This document shows positions 7,713 to 15,305 of a stretch of DNA of 18,377 nt, piece after piece. The DNA lies in NCBI GenBank assembly GCA_047975785.1, contig JBKEEC010000166.1, forward strand, positions 1 to 18,377, given 5' to 3'. Both the position numbers and the translations under genes were made by a program. The stretch comes from JACXVD01 sp047975785 (lineage in GTDB: Bacteria; Pseudomonadota; Alphaproteobacteria; Sphingomonadales; Sphingomonadaceae). The notes below the pieces were generated by a model. The model had not been told where the DNA came from, ran no database searches, and worked only from the letters and a program-made list of their open reading frames with translations. Within the stretch, counting starts at the first letter, position 1, and the number at the start of each line of letters is the position of its first letter.

Positions 7713-8579
7713 ATGGCACGCATTACCGCCGGTGTCGGATCGAGCCATGTCCCGCTGCTGGGCGTTGCAGTCGATCAGGGCAAGACCCAGGATGATTATT
7801 TCGGTCCAATATTCAAAGGCTATGAATGGACAAAACAGTGGGAAAAGCAGGAAAAGCCCGATGTGGTGATCCTGGTCTATAATGACCATGCCAGCTTTTT
7901 CGACATGAAGATCGTCCCCACTTTCGCAATCGGAACCGGTGAGCGTTTTGGCATTTGTGATGAAGGCTGGGGGCCGCGCCCCGTGCCGGATGTGGAAGGC
8001 CACCCCGATCTTGCATGGCATATCGCCCAGAGCCTGATCCTTGATGAATTTGACATGACCATTGTTAATGAAATGGATGTCGATCACGGCCTGACAGTGC
8101 CGCTCTCCATGATGTTCGGCCAGCCCGATGCGTGGCCTGCCAAAGTCATTCCACTGGCGGTAAATGTTGTTACCTATCCGGTGCCTTCGGGCAATCGCTG
8201 CTGGATGCTGGGCGAGGCCATCAGGCGCGCGGTTGAGAGCTTCCCCGAAGATCTCAACGTGCAGATCTGGGGCACGGGCGGCATGAGCCACCAGTTGCAG
8301 GGCGCACGCGCCGGTCTGCTCAACCGCGAATGGGATAATATGTTCCTTGATGGTCTGGTGGGCAATACCGATGAACTGCGCGAGGTGCAGCATATTGAAT
8401 ATCTGCGCGAAACCGGTTCCGAAGGTATTGAAATGGTCATGTGGCTGATTATGCGCGGGGCATTGGGCAAGGAAACAGGCTGCCTGCACCGTTTCTACCA
8501 TATACCCTGTTCCAACACGGCCATCGGGCATATCGTGCTCGAACCACTAGATGCACAAAACGCGGCCAAAGCAGCCTGA
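7713..8579 (+). CDS. ligB: Protocatechuate 4,5-dioxygenase beta (catalytic) subunit
   Basis: Non-heme Fe(II) extradiol dioxygenase of the type II (LigB) superfamily, cleaving protocatechuate between C4 and C5 to 4-carboxy-2-hydroxymuconate-6-semialdehyde. The iron ligands are visible as His12 (SSHVPLLG), His59 (YNDHASFF) and Glu240 (SEGIEMV), with the catalytic His193 in GGMSHQLQG; after a two-residue deletion near position 50 these match the SYK-6 positions. Length is 288 residues against about 302, the difference being mainly a shorter C-terminus. The separate alpha subunit argues against a gallate dioxygenase, which is normally a fused single chain. A strong AAAGGAGG lies just before the ATG at 7713. 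An in-frame extension upstream to 7662 overlaps ligA and is rejected. Confidence 0.97.
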   Translation: MARITAGVGSSHVPLLGVAVDQGKTQDDYFGPIFKGYEWTKQWEKQEKPDVVILVYNDHASFFDMKIVPTFAIGTGERFGICDEGWGPRPVPDVEGHPDLAWHIAQSLILDEFDMTIVNEMDVDHGLTVPLSMMFGQPDAWPAKVIPLAVNVVTYPVPSGNRCWMLGEAIRRAVESFPEDLNVQIWGTGGMSHQLQGARAGLLNREWDNMFLDGLVGNTDELREVQHIEYLRETGSEGIEMVMWLIMRGALGKETGCLHRFYHIPCSNTAIGHIVLEPLDAQNAAKAA

Positions 8580-8605
8580 AACCGGACGAACAAAAGGAAC
8601 TGACT

Positions 8606-9562
8606 ATGCGTATCGCACTGGCCGGGGCTGGCGCCTTTGGCGAAAAACACCTTGACGGGCTGATGAAAATTGACGGGGTGGAAATCACCTCGATTATCAG
8701 CCGCACCGCTGAACAGGCTGCTTCTGTGGCAGAAAAATATGGCGCGAAACACAGCTCAACCGAACTGGATGACGCGCTGGCGCGCGATGATGTGGATGCG
8801 GTAATCCTCTGCACGCCAACCCAGCTTCATGCACAGCAGGCCATCGCCTGTATGGATGCAGGAAAGCATGTGCAGGTGGAAATCCCGCTGGCAGACAGCT
8901 GGGCCGAGGCGCAGGCGGTTGAAGCCAAACAGAAAGAAACCGGCCTTGTCTGTATGGTGGGCCATACCCGCCGGTTCAATCCCAGCCACCAATATGTCCA
9001 TAACCGGATTCTGGCCGGGGAATTCAATGTTCAGCAAATGGACGTGCAGACCTATTTCTTCCGCCGCAAGAACCTTAACGCCAAGGGTGAGGCAAGAAGC
9101 TGGACAGATCATCTTCTCTGGCACCATGCGGCTCATACGATTGATCTGTTTGCCTATCAGACAGGCCGGATTGTTGACGCCCATGCCATTCAGGGACCGA
9201 AGCATCCCGAACTGGGCATTGCCATGGACATGTCGATCCAGCTCAAGGCCGAAACCGGCGCAATCTGCACCCTGTCGCTGAGTTTCAACAATGATGGCCC
9301 GCTCGGAACATTTTTCCGCTATATCGGAGATACGGCAACCTATATTGCCCGCTATGATGATCTGGTAAATGGCAAGGAAGAGCCGATTGATGTCAGCAAG
9401 GTTGCGGTCAGCATGAACGGAATCGAGCTTCAGGATCGTGAATTTATCGCCGCCATTCGCGAAGGGCGTGAACCAAACAGTTCGCTCGCCTCGGTAATGG
9501 ATTGCTACCGCGTCATTGGCGAGCTTGCCGCCGGATTTGACGCGACAGATGGATGGAGCTGA
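8606..9562 (+). CDS. ligC: 4-carboxy-2-hydroxymuconate-6-semialdehyde dehydrogenase
   Basis: Oxidises the cyclic hemiacetal form of the ring-cleavage product to 2-pyrone-4,6-dicarboxylate with NADP+ (or NAD+). The 318-residue protein is of the Gfo/Idh/MocA family and close to SYK-6 LigC. It has the Rossmann motif GAGAFGEKH (residues 7-15), the VEIPLADSW segment (91-99), where most family members have EKP and LigC does not, and WTDHLLWHHAAHTIDLF in the catalytic domain. The ATG at 8606 has AAAGGAAC at a good distance and begins with MRIALAGAG as in LigC; an in-frame extension to 8441 would overlap ligB and is rejected. A 26-bp gap separates it from ligB. Confidence 0.97.
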   Translation: MRIALAGAGAFGEKHLDGLMKIDGVEITSIISRTAEQAASVAEKYGAKHSSTELDDALARDDVDAVILCTPTQLHAQQAIACMDAGKHVQVEIPLADSWAEAQAVEAKQKETGLVCMVGHTRRFNPSHQYVHNRILAGEFNVQQMDVQTYFFRRKNLNAKGEARSWTDHLLWHHAAHTIDLFAYQTGRIVDAHAIQGPKHPELGIAMDMSIQLKAETGAICTLSLSFNNDGPLGTFFRYIGDTATYIARYDDLVNGKEEPIDVSKVAVSMNGIELQDREFIAAIREGREPNSSLASVMDCYRVIGELAAGFDATDGWS

Positions 9563-9567
9563 TTAAC

Positions 9568-10557
9568 ATGAAACGGACTCTTGCGGGGCGTGAAGTAAAC
9601 GCCATTGGCCTTGGCTGCATGAATCTCAGCTGGGCCTATGGTGATCCGCCTCCGCATGAGGACAAGATCAGACTGCTCAACCGCGCGCTGGATATTGGTT
9701 ATGACCATCTCGACACTGCCAATATCTATGGCAAGGGTGCAAATGAGGAATTGCTGCGTGAGGCGGTTATGCACCGGCGCAAGGAGTTCCTGCTCGCCAG
9801 CAAGACCGGCATGATAATTGATGGACCGCGGCGCGGAATTGACTGCTCGCCAGAAGCGGTCACTTCCTCGCTGGATGCCAGCCTGAAACGGCTCGGAACC
9901 GATCATATCGATTTGTTCTATATGCACCGCTTTGACCCGAAAGTGCCGATTGCCGATAGCGTAGGCGCGATGGTGCGCGCCATTGAGGCGGGCAAGATCG
10001 GCGCTTACGGCGTGTCGGAATGGAGTGCAGCTCATATCCGCGAGGCGCATGGCGTGCATCCGATGGCGGCCGTGCAGCCGGAATATTCGCTCTGGACCCG
10101 TAATGTCGAACTCGGCGTGCTCGAAACAACACGCGAGCTTGGCATTGCTCTGGTAGCCTTCAGCCCCGTGGCGCGCGGCGCGCTGGGCGGGGAACTGCGT
10201 GATCCGCAAACTCTCGGCGAGAAAGATCTGCGTCGCTCGCACCCGCGTTTCCTGCCCGAAAACTGGCCGCATAATCTGGAACTGATTGACCGGTTCAACA
10301 TGCTGGCCACGGATGCAGGCATTGAGCCAGCCCAGCTTGCCCTCAGATGGGTTCTGTCACGCGGGGAGCATGTCCATGCCATCCCCGGCACGACCAGTAT
10401 CGGCCATCTGGAAGAAAATTTTGCCGCGATGGCCTGCACCATATCTGATGCAACGCTGGGCGAAGCCGGCTCAATCATCAACCAGCAGAGCGTTCAAGGC
10501 CACCGCTACCCCGAAGTCATACGCAATACGATCGATACTGAAGATTTCGTCACATAA
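9568..10557 (+). CDS. Aldo/keto reductase
   Basis: A 329-residue (beta/alpha)8 aldo/keto reductase that should use NADPH to reduce a carbonyl group or run in reverse. The catalytic tetrad is complete: Asp49 (HLDTANIYG), Tyr54, Lys79 (LLASKTG) and His120 (LFYMHRFD). The cofactor-binding C-terminal part includes GTTSIGHLEEN. I chose the ATG at 9568 because GGAG lies nine bases upstream; an ATG at 9553 inside the end of ligC would add five residues. Only five bases separate it from the ligC stop, so it belongs to the operon, but none of the known protocatechuate 4,5-cleavage steps requires it. It could handle an upstream aromatic aldehyde or detoxify the semialdehyde intermediate; both are guesses. 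Its 3' end overlaps the convergent permease gene by 8 bp. Confidence 0.9.
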   Translation: MKRTLAGREVNAIGLGCMNLSWAYGDPPPHEDKIRLLNRALDIGYDHLDTANIYGKGANEELLREAVMHRRKEFLLASKTGMIIDGPRRGIDCSPEAVTSSLDASLKRLGTDHIDLFYMHRFDPKVPIADSVGAMVRAIEAGKIGAYGVSEWSAAHIREAHGVHPMAAVQPEYSLWTRNVELGVLETTRELGIALVAFSPVARGALGGELRDPQTLGEKDLRRSHPRFLPENWPHNLELIDRFNMLATDAGIEPAQLALRWVLSRGEHVHAIPGTTSIGHLEENFAAMACTISDATLGEAGSIINQQSVQGHRYPEVIRNTIDTEDFVT

Positions 10558-12358
10558 GGGTGGAAATGGCAATACAACTGGCAATGCCGGCGATAATATT
10601 CATCGGCAGGCCAATTTTCACAAAATCCATAAAGCGGTAATTAGTAGCGCCATAGACCAGCGTATTGGTCTGGTATCCAATCGGCGTAGCGAAGCTGGCG
10701 CTGGCCCCGAACATCACTGCCACAACAAGCTGCCTTGGATCGACTCCGATTGCTCCGGCCAGACCAATTGCAATCGGGGTCATGATCACGGCGACAGCAT
10801 TGTTGGTTACCGTTTCGGTCAGAACGCTCGTCAAGGCATAGATAGCAAATAGCAGAACCAGCGGAGAGAGCATCCCCAGATGGGGTTTAATCAGGCTGAC
10901 TATCAGATCAACCGTGCCTGCATTTTCAAGCCCCTTGCCAAAGGCCAGCATTCCGAAAATCAGAACCAGTGTGCTACCGTCAATCGATGCCCAGGCCTCT
11001 TCCGGTTCGATGCAGCGGGTTAACAGCACCATGCCAACACCCGCCAGAGCAAGCCCTTCAATCGGGAACCCCGCTGTTGCGGCAAGAATTACGACTCCGG
11101 CCAGCGTGGCAATGGCAATCGGTGCCTTGGTCCGGCGGAAAGAGCGCACTCTCGCTTCACCGACATCGGCCAGTGATACGTTTGATTGCAGGGCTTCTGC
11201 CGCGTCATTGCCAGCGGCAATCAGTAGCCGGTCACCGGCGCGCACACGCACATTGGCGAGGTCCGGCCCTGCGACATGACGTGGTCGGGAAAGTCCAAGA
11301 ACGCGCACCTTGAGCCGGGACAGCAAGGGAATATCAGCAAGCCTGCGCCCGATAACCGAATGAGATGGTGTTATAACCGCCTGAACCAGGCTCATATCTG
11401 CCGGCCGCTCCGGCCCTGCGGTTGCGACGCCGCCGCCAACGCCCGTTAAACCCGTGCGAAAATCATAGGCTTCGGCCAATGATGCCAGTTCTGCCGGGCT
11501 GGCCGATATGATAAGCTGGTCACCAACCTGCAAATCCCAGCTTTCAAACCCTTTGCGCTCAATACTCTTGCCCCGCTGCAGGCCGAGTATTTTGATACCG
11601 GGGCGCCGGAAAAACGCTGTGTCGCCAAGCCTGCGCCCCACCAGCCTGCTTTCTGGAGCAAGCACCAGATTCGACAGATACGTATCGCTTTCGCCTTGCT
11701 CACCCAACCCATGCTCTGCACGGTCAGGCAGAAGGAAACGGCCCGTAACCAGCAGCAGGGCAAGGGCCGCACAGGCAGTAACCAGCCCCACTCCGGTAAT
11801 TTCGAAAATGCCGAAAGGTGCCATCCCCTGCTCCTGCGCCACGCCATCCACCAGCAGATTGGTTGATGTGCCAATCAGGGTAAGCGTGCCGCCCAGAATG
11901 GAAATGTAGGACAGGGGTATCAGAAGGCGCGTAGCGGCTATTCCCAGCACACGCGCCAGTCGTTTGACGATCGGGATCATTACGATCACAACAGGCGTGT
12001 TGTTCATGAAGGCCGATGCCAGCATGGTGCCCGCACCAATTTCTGCAATGCCCAGCCGGGGCTTGCGCAAGGTGCGCCGGATCACCCACCCCGAAACTTC
12101 CTCTAGCGCGCCGGTTCTGAGCAATGCACCTGAAAGAATGAACATCGCGCCAATGGTGATGGGCGCGGAATTTCCGAATACGCCCAGCATTTCGCGCACG
12201 GGCAGAAAACCCAGCACCATCATCGCAAGACCGCCCAGAATAGCGATAACCACTGGCGGGCGGCGTTCCATCGCAAAGGCAATGAAAACGCTGATCAGGA
12301 GAACAAGACCGATTTCAGCGCTGTATGTTGAAACAATTTTCGATAAATTTTGCAGCAT
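10550..12358 (-). CDS. SLC13-family anion permease with two TrkA-C (RCK_C) domains
   Basis: A 602-residue inner-membrane permease of the ArsB/NhaD and divalent anion:Na+ symporter group. The N-terminal membrane half (about 1-210) contains FMNNTPVV (NNT at 119-121) and the loop GTSTN (163-167). Two soluble RCK_C domains follow (about 220-300 and 320-395, each with the VGRRLGD/IGRRLAD and DLQVGDQLI/VRAGDRLLI pattern). The C-terminal membrane half has TETVTNNA near 514 and ATPIGYQTN as the matching substrate and sodium site. Family substrates are dicarboxylates, sulfate and similar anions; the substrate here is unknown. Uptake or export of a pathway acid is possible from context only. The upstream 107-bp gap is AT-rich and may hold its own promoter; the Shine-Dalgarno sequence is weak. 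Confidence 0.9.
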   Translation of the reverse strand: MLQNLSKIVSTYSAEIGLVLLISVFIAFAMERRPPVVIAILGGLAMMVLGFLPVREMLGVFGNSAPITIGAMFILSGALLRTGALEEVSGWVIRRTLRKPRLGIAEIGAGTMLASAFMNNTPVVIVMIPIVKRLARVLGIAATRLLIPLSYISILGGTLTLIGTSTNLLVDGVAQEQGMAPFGIFEITGVGLVTACAALALLLVTGRFLLPDRAEHGLGEQGESDTYLSNLVLAPESRLVGRRLGDTAFFRRPGIKILGLQRGKSIERKGFESWDLQVGDQLIISASPAELASLAEAYDFRTGLTGVGGGVATAGPERPADMSLVQAVITPSHSVIGRRLADIPLLSRLKVRVLGLSRPRHVAGPDLANVRVRAGDRLLIAAGNDAAEALQSNVSLADVGEARVRSFRRTKAPIAIATLAGVVILAATAGFPIEGLALAGVGMVLLTRCIEPEEAWASIDGSTLVLIFGMLAFGKGLENAGTVDLIVSLIKPHLGMLSPLVLLFAIYALTSVLTETVTNNAVAVIMTPIAIGLAGAIGVDPRQLVVAVMFGASASFATPIGYQTNTLVYGATNYRFMDFVKIGLPMNIIAGIASCIAISTLM

Positions 12359-12434
12359 ACATCAACAATATCGCATCATTTCCTTGCGCAGGCTACTCAT
12401 TTCAATATTCAGAAGAAATAACTATATATCATTG

Positions 12435-12471
12435 AAAAATAAAAGGATAAATTCCTGCCCGCACTTTATCC
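12435..12471 (-). terminator. Intrinsic terminator overlapping the MFS stop codon
   Basis: On the minus strand a 7-bp stem GGATAAA (12471-12465) / TTTATCC (12451-12445) with a 13-nt loop is followed by the T-rich run TTTTATTTTT. The stem is AT-rich and therefore weak, but the T tract is strong. The MFS stop codon lies within the first arm. The rest of the gap to the permease start (12359-12434) is AT-rich without other clear signals. Confidence 0.5.
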
Positions 12472-13728
12472 AGCCAGTTTTCCGCTATCCTTCACGATAT
12501 TGCGCGCCGCAAGAAAATAGAACAGGGCCGCAGGAATATATACAAGGGCAATGCCTCCCATAGCGAGCATCAGCCCGTAACCCGCATCATCCGGCACAGA
12601 AAATCTGTCGCTCAACACCCCGATTGCAAATGGCCCCAGCCCACCGCAAATGCCATAAATGGCGTTGAGAATGGCCGAAGTGGTGGCGCGCATCCGCGGG
12701 TGCATCAGGTTCTGCAATGTTGCAAAAGTAATGCCGACATAGGAAAACTGGAACATGGTTGAAACACCAACCAGAACCAGTAGCAGGGCAAGGCTGTCAC
12801 GGCTGATTGCAAAAGCATAGGCCGGGCCAGCCAGCAACAGGCACACACCCGGTATCAGGGCATAGGCTGCCGGATATTTTTGCCCCAGCCTGTCTCCCAG
12901 CCAGCCGGCAGCAAGGCCGGACAGGGCAGCCGGCAGGCTTGCTATCAAACCTGCATACAGACCCGCCTCGCCAATTGTGGCATCAAACCTCCGTATCATC
13001 AGTGACATGAAGAAATAATTGAGACCAAAACCCAGAGTGGTCGCCAGCACTGACCCGAAAATCATGTTTCGTGCGCTACTCAGGCCAAACAGGCGTCGGA
13101 ACACATCCGCAAGCGGCGGAACGGCGTCGGAAACATGCTCTTTGTCAAACTGGCCGCGTGGAGGCTCGACGATCAGAACCAGTGCCAGTATAGCCAGTAT
13201 GGCACCGGGTATGGCGGCAAACAAAAAAGTTGTGCGCCAGTCAAAATGTTGAGTAACCCACCCGCCACCAACAAACCCGATCAGGGCACCCAGAGGAGGA
13301 GAAAGCAGCAGCACTGACATGGCCAGACCACGCCGGGTCGGTGGAAAATAGTCCGCAATCACGGACTGGCTGCCAGGCAGGCCAATCGCCTCCCCCACTC
13401 CTACTGCCATGCGAGATGCAAGAAGCTGGACCCAGCTTGCCGCCAGACCACAGGCGGCAGTGGCAGCCGACCAAATCAGGGTGCCAAAGGCTATAATCCG
13501 GATACGGTGGCTACGCTCCAGCACCCGTGCGGATAAAATACCAACAACGATATAGAGCAGCGCAAAAGCAAATCCGAGCAGGGAAACCTGCGTGTCGGAC
13601 AAAGCAAATTCACGCTTCAGCGGCTCCACCAGGACATTGACAATAATCCGGTCAACAAAGCCCATCGTGCCGATTGCGGCCAGAATAGCCAGCGCCAGCC
13701 AGGAAGGTGTGTGTCGCTGCTTGTCCAA
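12466..13728 (-). CDS. MFS transporter (Spinster-like)
   Basis: A major facilitator protein of about 420 residues with twelve predicted membrane segments. TM1 with GTMGFVDRIIVNVLVEPLKREF, then LSDTQVSLLGFAFALLY and the loop ARVLERSHRIR (a degenerate motif A), are typical of the Spinster-like branch that proteobacteria often keep near catabolic clusters. SRMAVGVGEA and a second-half GWLGDRLGQK are further MFS signatures. The substrate is unknown; an organic acid is plausible. Start choice: the first in-frame ATG (13743) has no usable Shine-Dalgarno sequence, while a TTG at 13728 has GGAGGG (13741-13736) seven bases upstream, so I prefer TTG. Both sites lie within overlapping inverted repeats that may control expression. 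Confidence 0.9.
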   Translation of the reverse strand: MDKQRHTPSWLALAILAAIGTMGFVDRIIVNVLVEPLKREFALSDTQVSLLGFAFALLYIVVGILSARVLERSHRIRIIAFGTLIWSAATAACGLAASWVQLLASRMAVGVGEAIGLPGSQSVIADYFPPTRRGLAMSVLLLSPPLGALIGFVGGGWVTQHFDWRTTFLFAAIPGAILAILALVLIVEPPRGQFDKEHVSDAVPPLADVFRRLFGLSSARNMIFGSVLATTLGFGLNYFFMSLMIRRFDATIGEAGLYAGLIASLPAALSGLAAGWLGDRLGQKYPAAYALIPGVCLLLAGPAYAFAISRDSLALLLVLVGVSTMFQFSYVGITFATLQNLMHPRMRATTSAILNAIYGICGGLGPFAIGVLSDRFSVPDDAGYGLMLAMGGIALVYIPAALFYFLAARNIVKDSGKLAG

Positions 13729-13783
13729 AAACTGTCCCTCCATCCTGCGCAGGGACAGTTTTGAGTGTTTCCGCGCAGGATGG
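13728..13783 (-). promoter_or_regulatory. Two mutually exclusive hairpins over the MFS translation start (candidate attenuator)
   Basis: Read 5' to 3' on the minus strand the order of arms is B' (13783-13773, CCATCCTGCGC), a 10-nt spacer, A' (13762-13751, AAAACTGTCCCT), B (13750-13740, GCGCAGGATGG) and A (13739-13728, AGGGACAGTTTT). A'/A is a perfect 12-bp stem with an A tract, a T tract and an 11-nt loop: the form of an intrinsic terminator. B'/B is a perfect 11-bp GC-rich stem. B is the loop of A'/A and A' is in the loop of B'/B, with no linkers between A', B and A, so both stems cannot form fully together. The Shine-Dalgarno sequence GGAGGG (13741-13736) is mostly within arm A. Function is inferred; a protein-binding operator is the alternative. 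Confidence 0.55.
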
Positions 13784-13838
13784 AAGGATTATTTTTGTCA
13801 GATCCGGGTCAGGCCCGTTCCGGCCTGCCGGTATTCTG

Positions 13839-14489
13839 TCAGCTTACGTAATGCGCCGTCGTCTTTTCGGCCACTTCCTCTGCCGTGACGCCGGGCGCCA
13901 CCTCAATCAGGCGGAAGGGGCTATTGTGGTCTGGCCGCTGGAATACAGCGAGGTCGGTAATAATCATATCCACGACATTGGTGCCGGTAAGGGGCAAGGT
14001 GCATTGTGGAATGAATTTGGGATCGCCGTTTTTCGATGTGTGCTCCATCACCACGATTATCTTCTTCACACCCGCAACCAGATCCATGGCTCCACCCATG
14101 CCCTTGATCATCTTGCCGGGGATCATCCAGTTGGCAATATCGCCATTTTCCGACACTTCCATCGCCCCCAGCACGGTCAGGTCAATATGACCACCGCGGA
14201 TCATGGCAAAACTGCTCGCACTATCAAAATAGGAGCTGTAGGGCAGTTCACTGATGGTCTGTTTGCCCGCATTGATCAGGTCGGCGTCAGCTTCATCAGG
14301 ATAGGGAAACGGGCCAATGCCCAGCATCCCGTTTTCCGATTGCAGCACCACGAACATATCATCAGGAATATGATTGGCCACAAGAGTGGGAATACCAATG
14401 CCAAGATTGACATAGAATCCGTCCTGCAATTCCTTTGCCGCGCGTGCCGCCATCTGGTCACGCGTCCAGCCTTTTTGTGCTTCGGCCAT
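13839..14489 (-). CDS. scoB: Succinyl-CoA:3-oxoacid CoA-transferase subunit B
   Basis: The 216-residue beta subunit of a class I CoA-transferase. It carries the catalytic Glu52 in SENGMLGIG, which forms the glutamyl-CoA thioester, and the NLGIGIPTLVANHIP and GGAMDLVAGVKK stretches of the family. With subunit A it moves CoA from succinyl-CoA to acetoacetate or a similar 3-oxoacid. Its ATG overlaps the stop of subunit A (TAATG), so the two are made together. A link to protocatechuate 4,5-cleavage is not obvious, because that route makes pyruvate and oxaloacetate and not 3-oxoadipate; the pair may serve ketone-body or another aromatic-acid route. Confidence 0.92.
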   Translation of the reverse strand: MAEAQKGWTRDQMAARAAKELQDGFYVNLGIGIPTLVANHIPDDMFVVLQSENGMLGIGPFPYPDEADADLINAGKQTISELPYSSYFDSASSFAMIRGGHIDLTVLGAMEVSENGDIANWMIPGKMIKGMGGAMDLVAGVKKIIVVMEHTSKNGDPKFIPQCTLPLTGTNVVDMIITDLAVFQRPDHNSPFRLIEVAPGVTAEEVAEKTTAHYVS

Positions 14490-15211
14490 TATGCGCTCTC
14501 CCTTTCGCGTGTAGTCAGGAATTCAATCTGCTTGTCATAAGGTGCGCCCAGCACAAGCCGCTGGACATAAACACCGGGCAGATGGATGCAATCAGGATCG
14601 AGGCTGCCAGCAGGCACGATTTCTTCCACCTCTACGACACACATCTTGCCACAAGTGGCAGCCGGCTGGTTGAAATTGCGTGCGGTCTTGCGGAAAACAA
14701 CATTGCCTGTTTCATCCGCCTTCCATGCTTTCACCACAGCCAGATCGGCAAAGATCCCGCGTTCGAGGATAAAATCCTCCATCACGCCTTCACGATTGGG
14801 AAACTGCTTGACTTCCTTGCCTTCGGCAATGGCCGTGCCGACACCGGTTTTGGTATAAAAGCCCGGAATACCTGCCCCGCCTGCGCGCATACGCTCTGCC
14901 AGAGTGCCCTGGGGGCAAAACTCGACATCAAGTTCACCGGACAGATACTGCCGTTCAAATTCCTTGTTTTCCCCCACATAAGAGGAAATCATCTTTTTTA
15001 CCTGCCGTGTGCGCAGCAACATGCCAATGCCGACATTATCAATACCTGCATTATTGCTGGCAAAGGTCAGGCCGGTAACGCCACTATCGCGGATTGCGGT
15101 CAGCAAACGCTCAGGAAGGCCGCTGAGGCCAAAACCGCCAGATGCAATGAGCATGTCATTGCGCAGCACACCGTCAAGCGCGGTAGCTGCATCGGGATAA
15201 AGCTTGTTCAT
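14489..15211 (-). CDS. scoA: Succinyl-CoA:3-oxoacid CoA-transferase subunit A
   Basis: The 240-residue alpha subunit, with the CoA-binding motif SGGFGLSGLPE (residues 24-34), SNNAGIDNVGIG, SYVGENKEFERQYLSGELDVE, PQGTLAERMRAGGAGIPGFYT and FRKTARNFNQP. These are much closer to Bacillus-type ScoA than to Pseudomonas PcaI, so I call it 3-oxoacid and not 3-oxoadipate transferase; the true acceptor remains to be tested. The ATG at 15211 has GGGGAG about eight bases upstream. It is the first gene of the minus-strand unit and is divergent from a LysR gene that probably controls it. Confidence 0.92.
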   Translation of the reverse strand: MNKLYPDAATALDGVLRNDMLIASGGFGLSGLPERLLTAIRDSGVTGLTFASNNAGIDNVGIGMLLRTRQVKKMISSYVGENKEFERQYLSGELDVEFCPQGTLAERMRAGGAGIPGFYTKTGVGTAIAEGKEVKQFPNREGVMEDFILERGIFADLAVVKAWKADETGNVVFRKTARNFNQPAATCGKMCVVEVEEIVPAGSLDPDCIHLPGVYVQRLVLGAPYDKQIEFLTTRERESA

Positions 15212-15305
15212 ATATCTGTCTCCCCTTCTTCGTGCATATCGTTCTGAACCTGATAATTCATGAAATCCAATTTTATGTTTTGAAGATTTCTGATAAAAAA
15301 TTTTT
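15212..15305. promoter_or_regulatory. Divergent promoter region of scoAB and lysR
   Basis: A 94-bp gap between divergent starts, turning strongly AT-rich toward the LysR gene, as is usual for LysR-regulated promoters. It contains the perfect 8-bp palindrome TTCATGAA near 15258 and a run of A and T just before the LysR ATG. No confident -35/-10 pair was assigned. Confidence 0.45.

Noticed and set aside
7695..8531. Open frame of 278 codons on the minus strand
   Set aside because: It is antisense to ligB across nearly its full length and has low-complexity, unrecognisable translation.
13728..13783. Stable H-type pseudoknot made of both stems
   Set aside because: There are no linker bases between A', B and A, so crossing stems of 11 and 12 bp cannot both form fully; alternative hairpins are the better reading.
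14489..15211. 3-oxoadipate CoA-transferase (pcaI/pcaJ)
   Set aside because: The motifs fit ScoA/ScoB much better than PcaI/PcaJ, and the local aromatic pathway does not make 3-oxoadipate.
13707..15247. Long plus-strand open frames opposite scoAB
   Set aside because: They mirror the CoA-transferase genes, which have complete catalytic motifs; the mirrored products show no domain.
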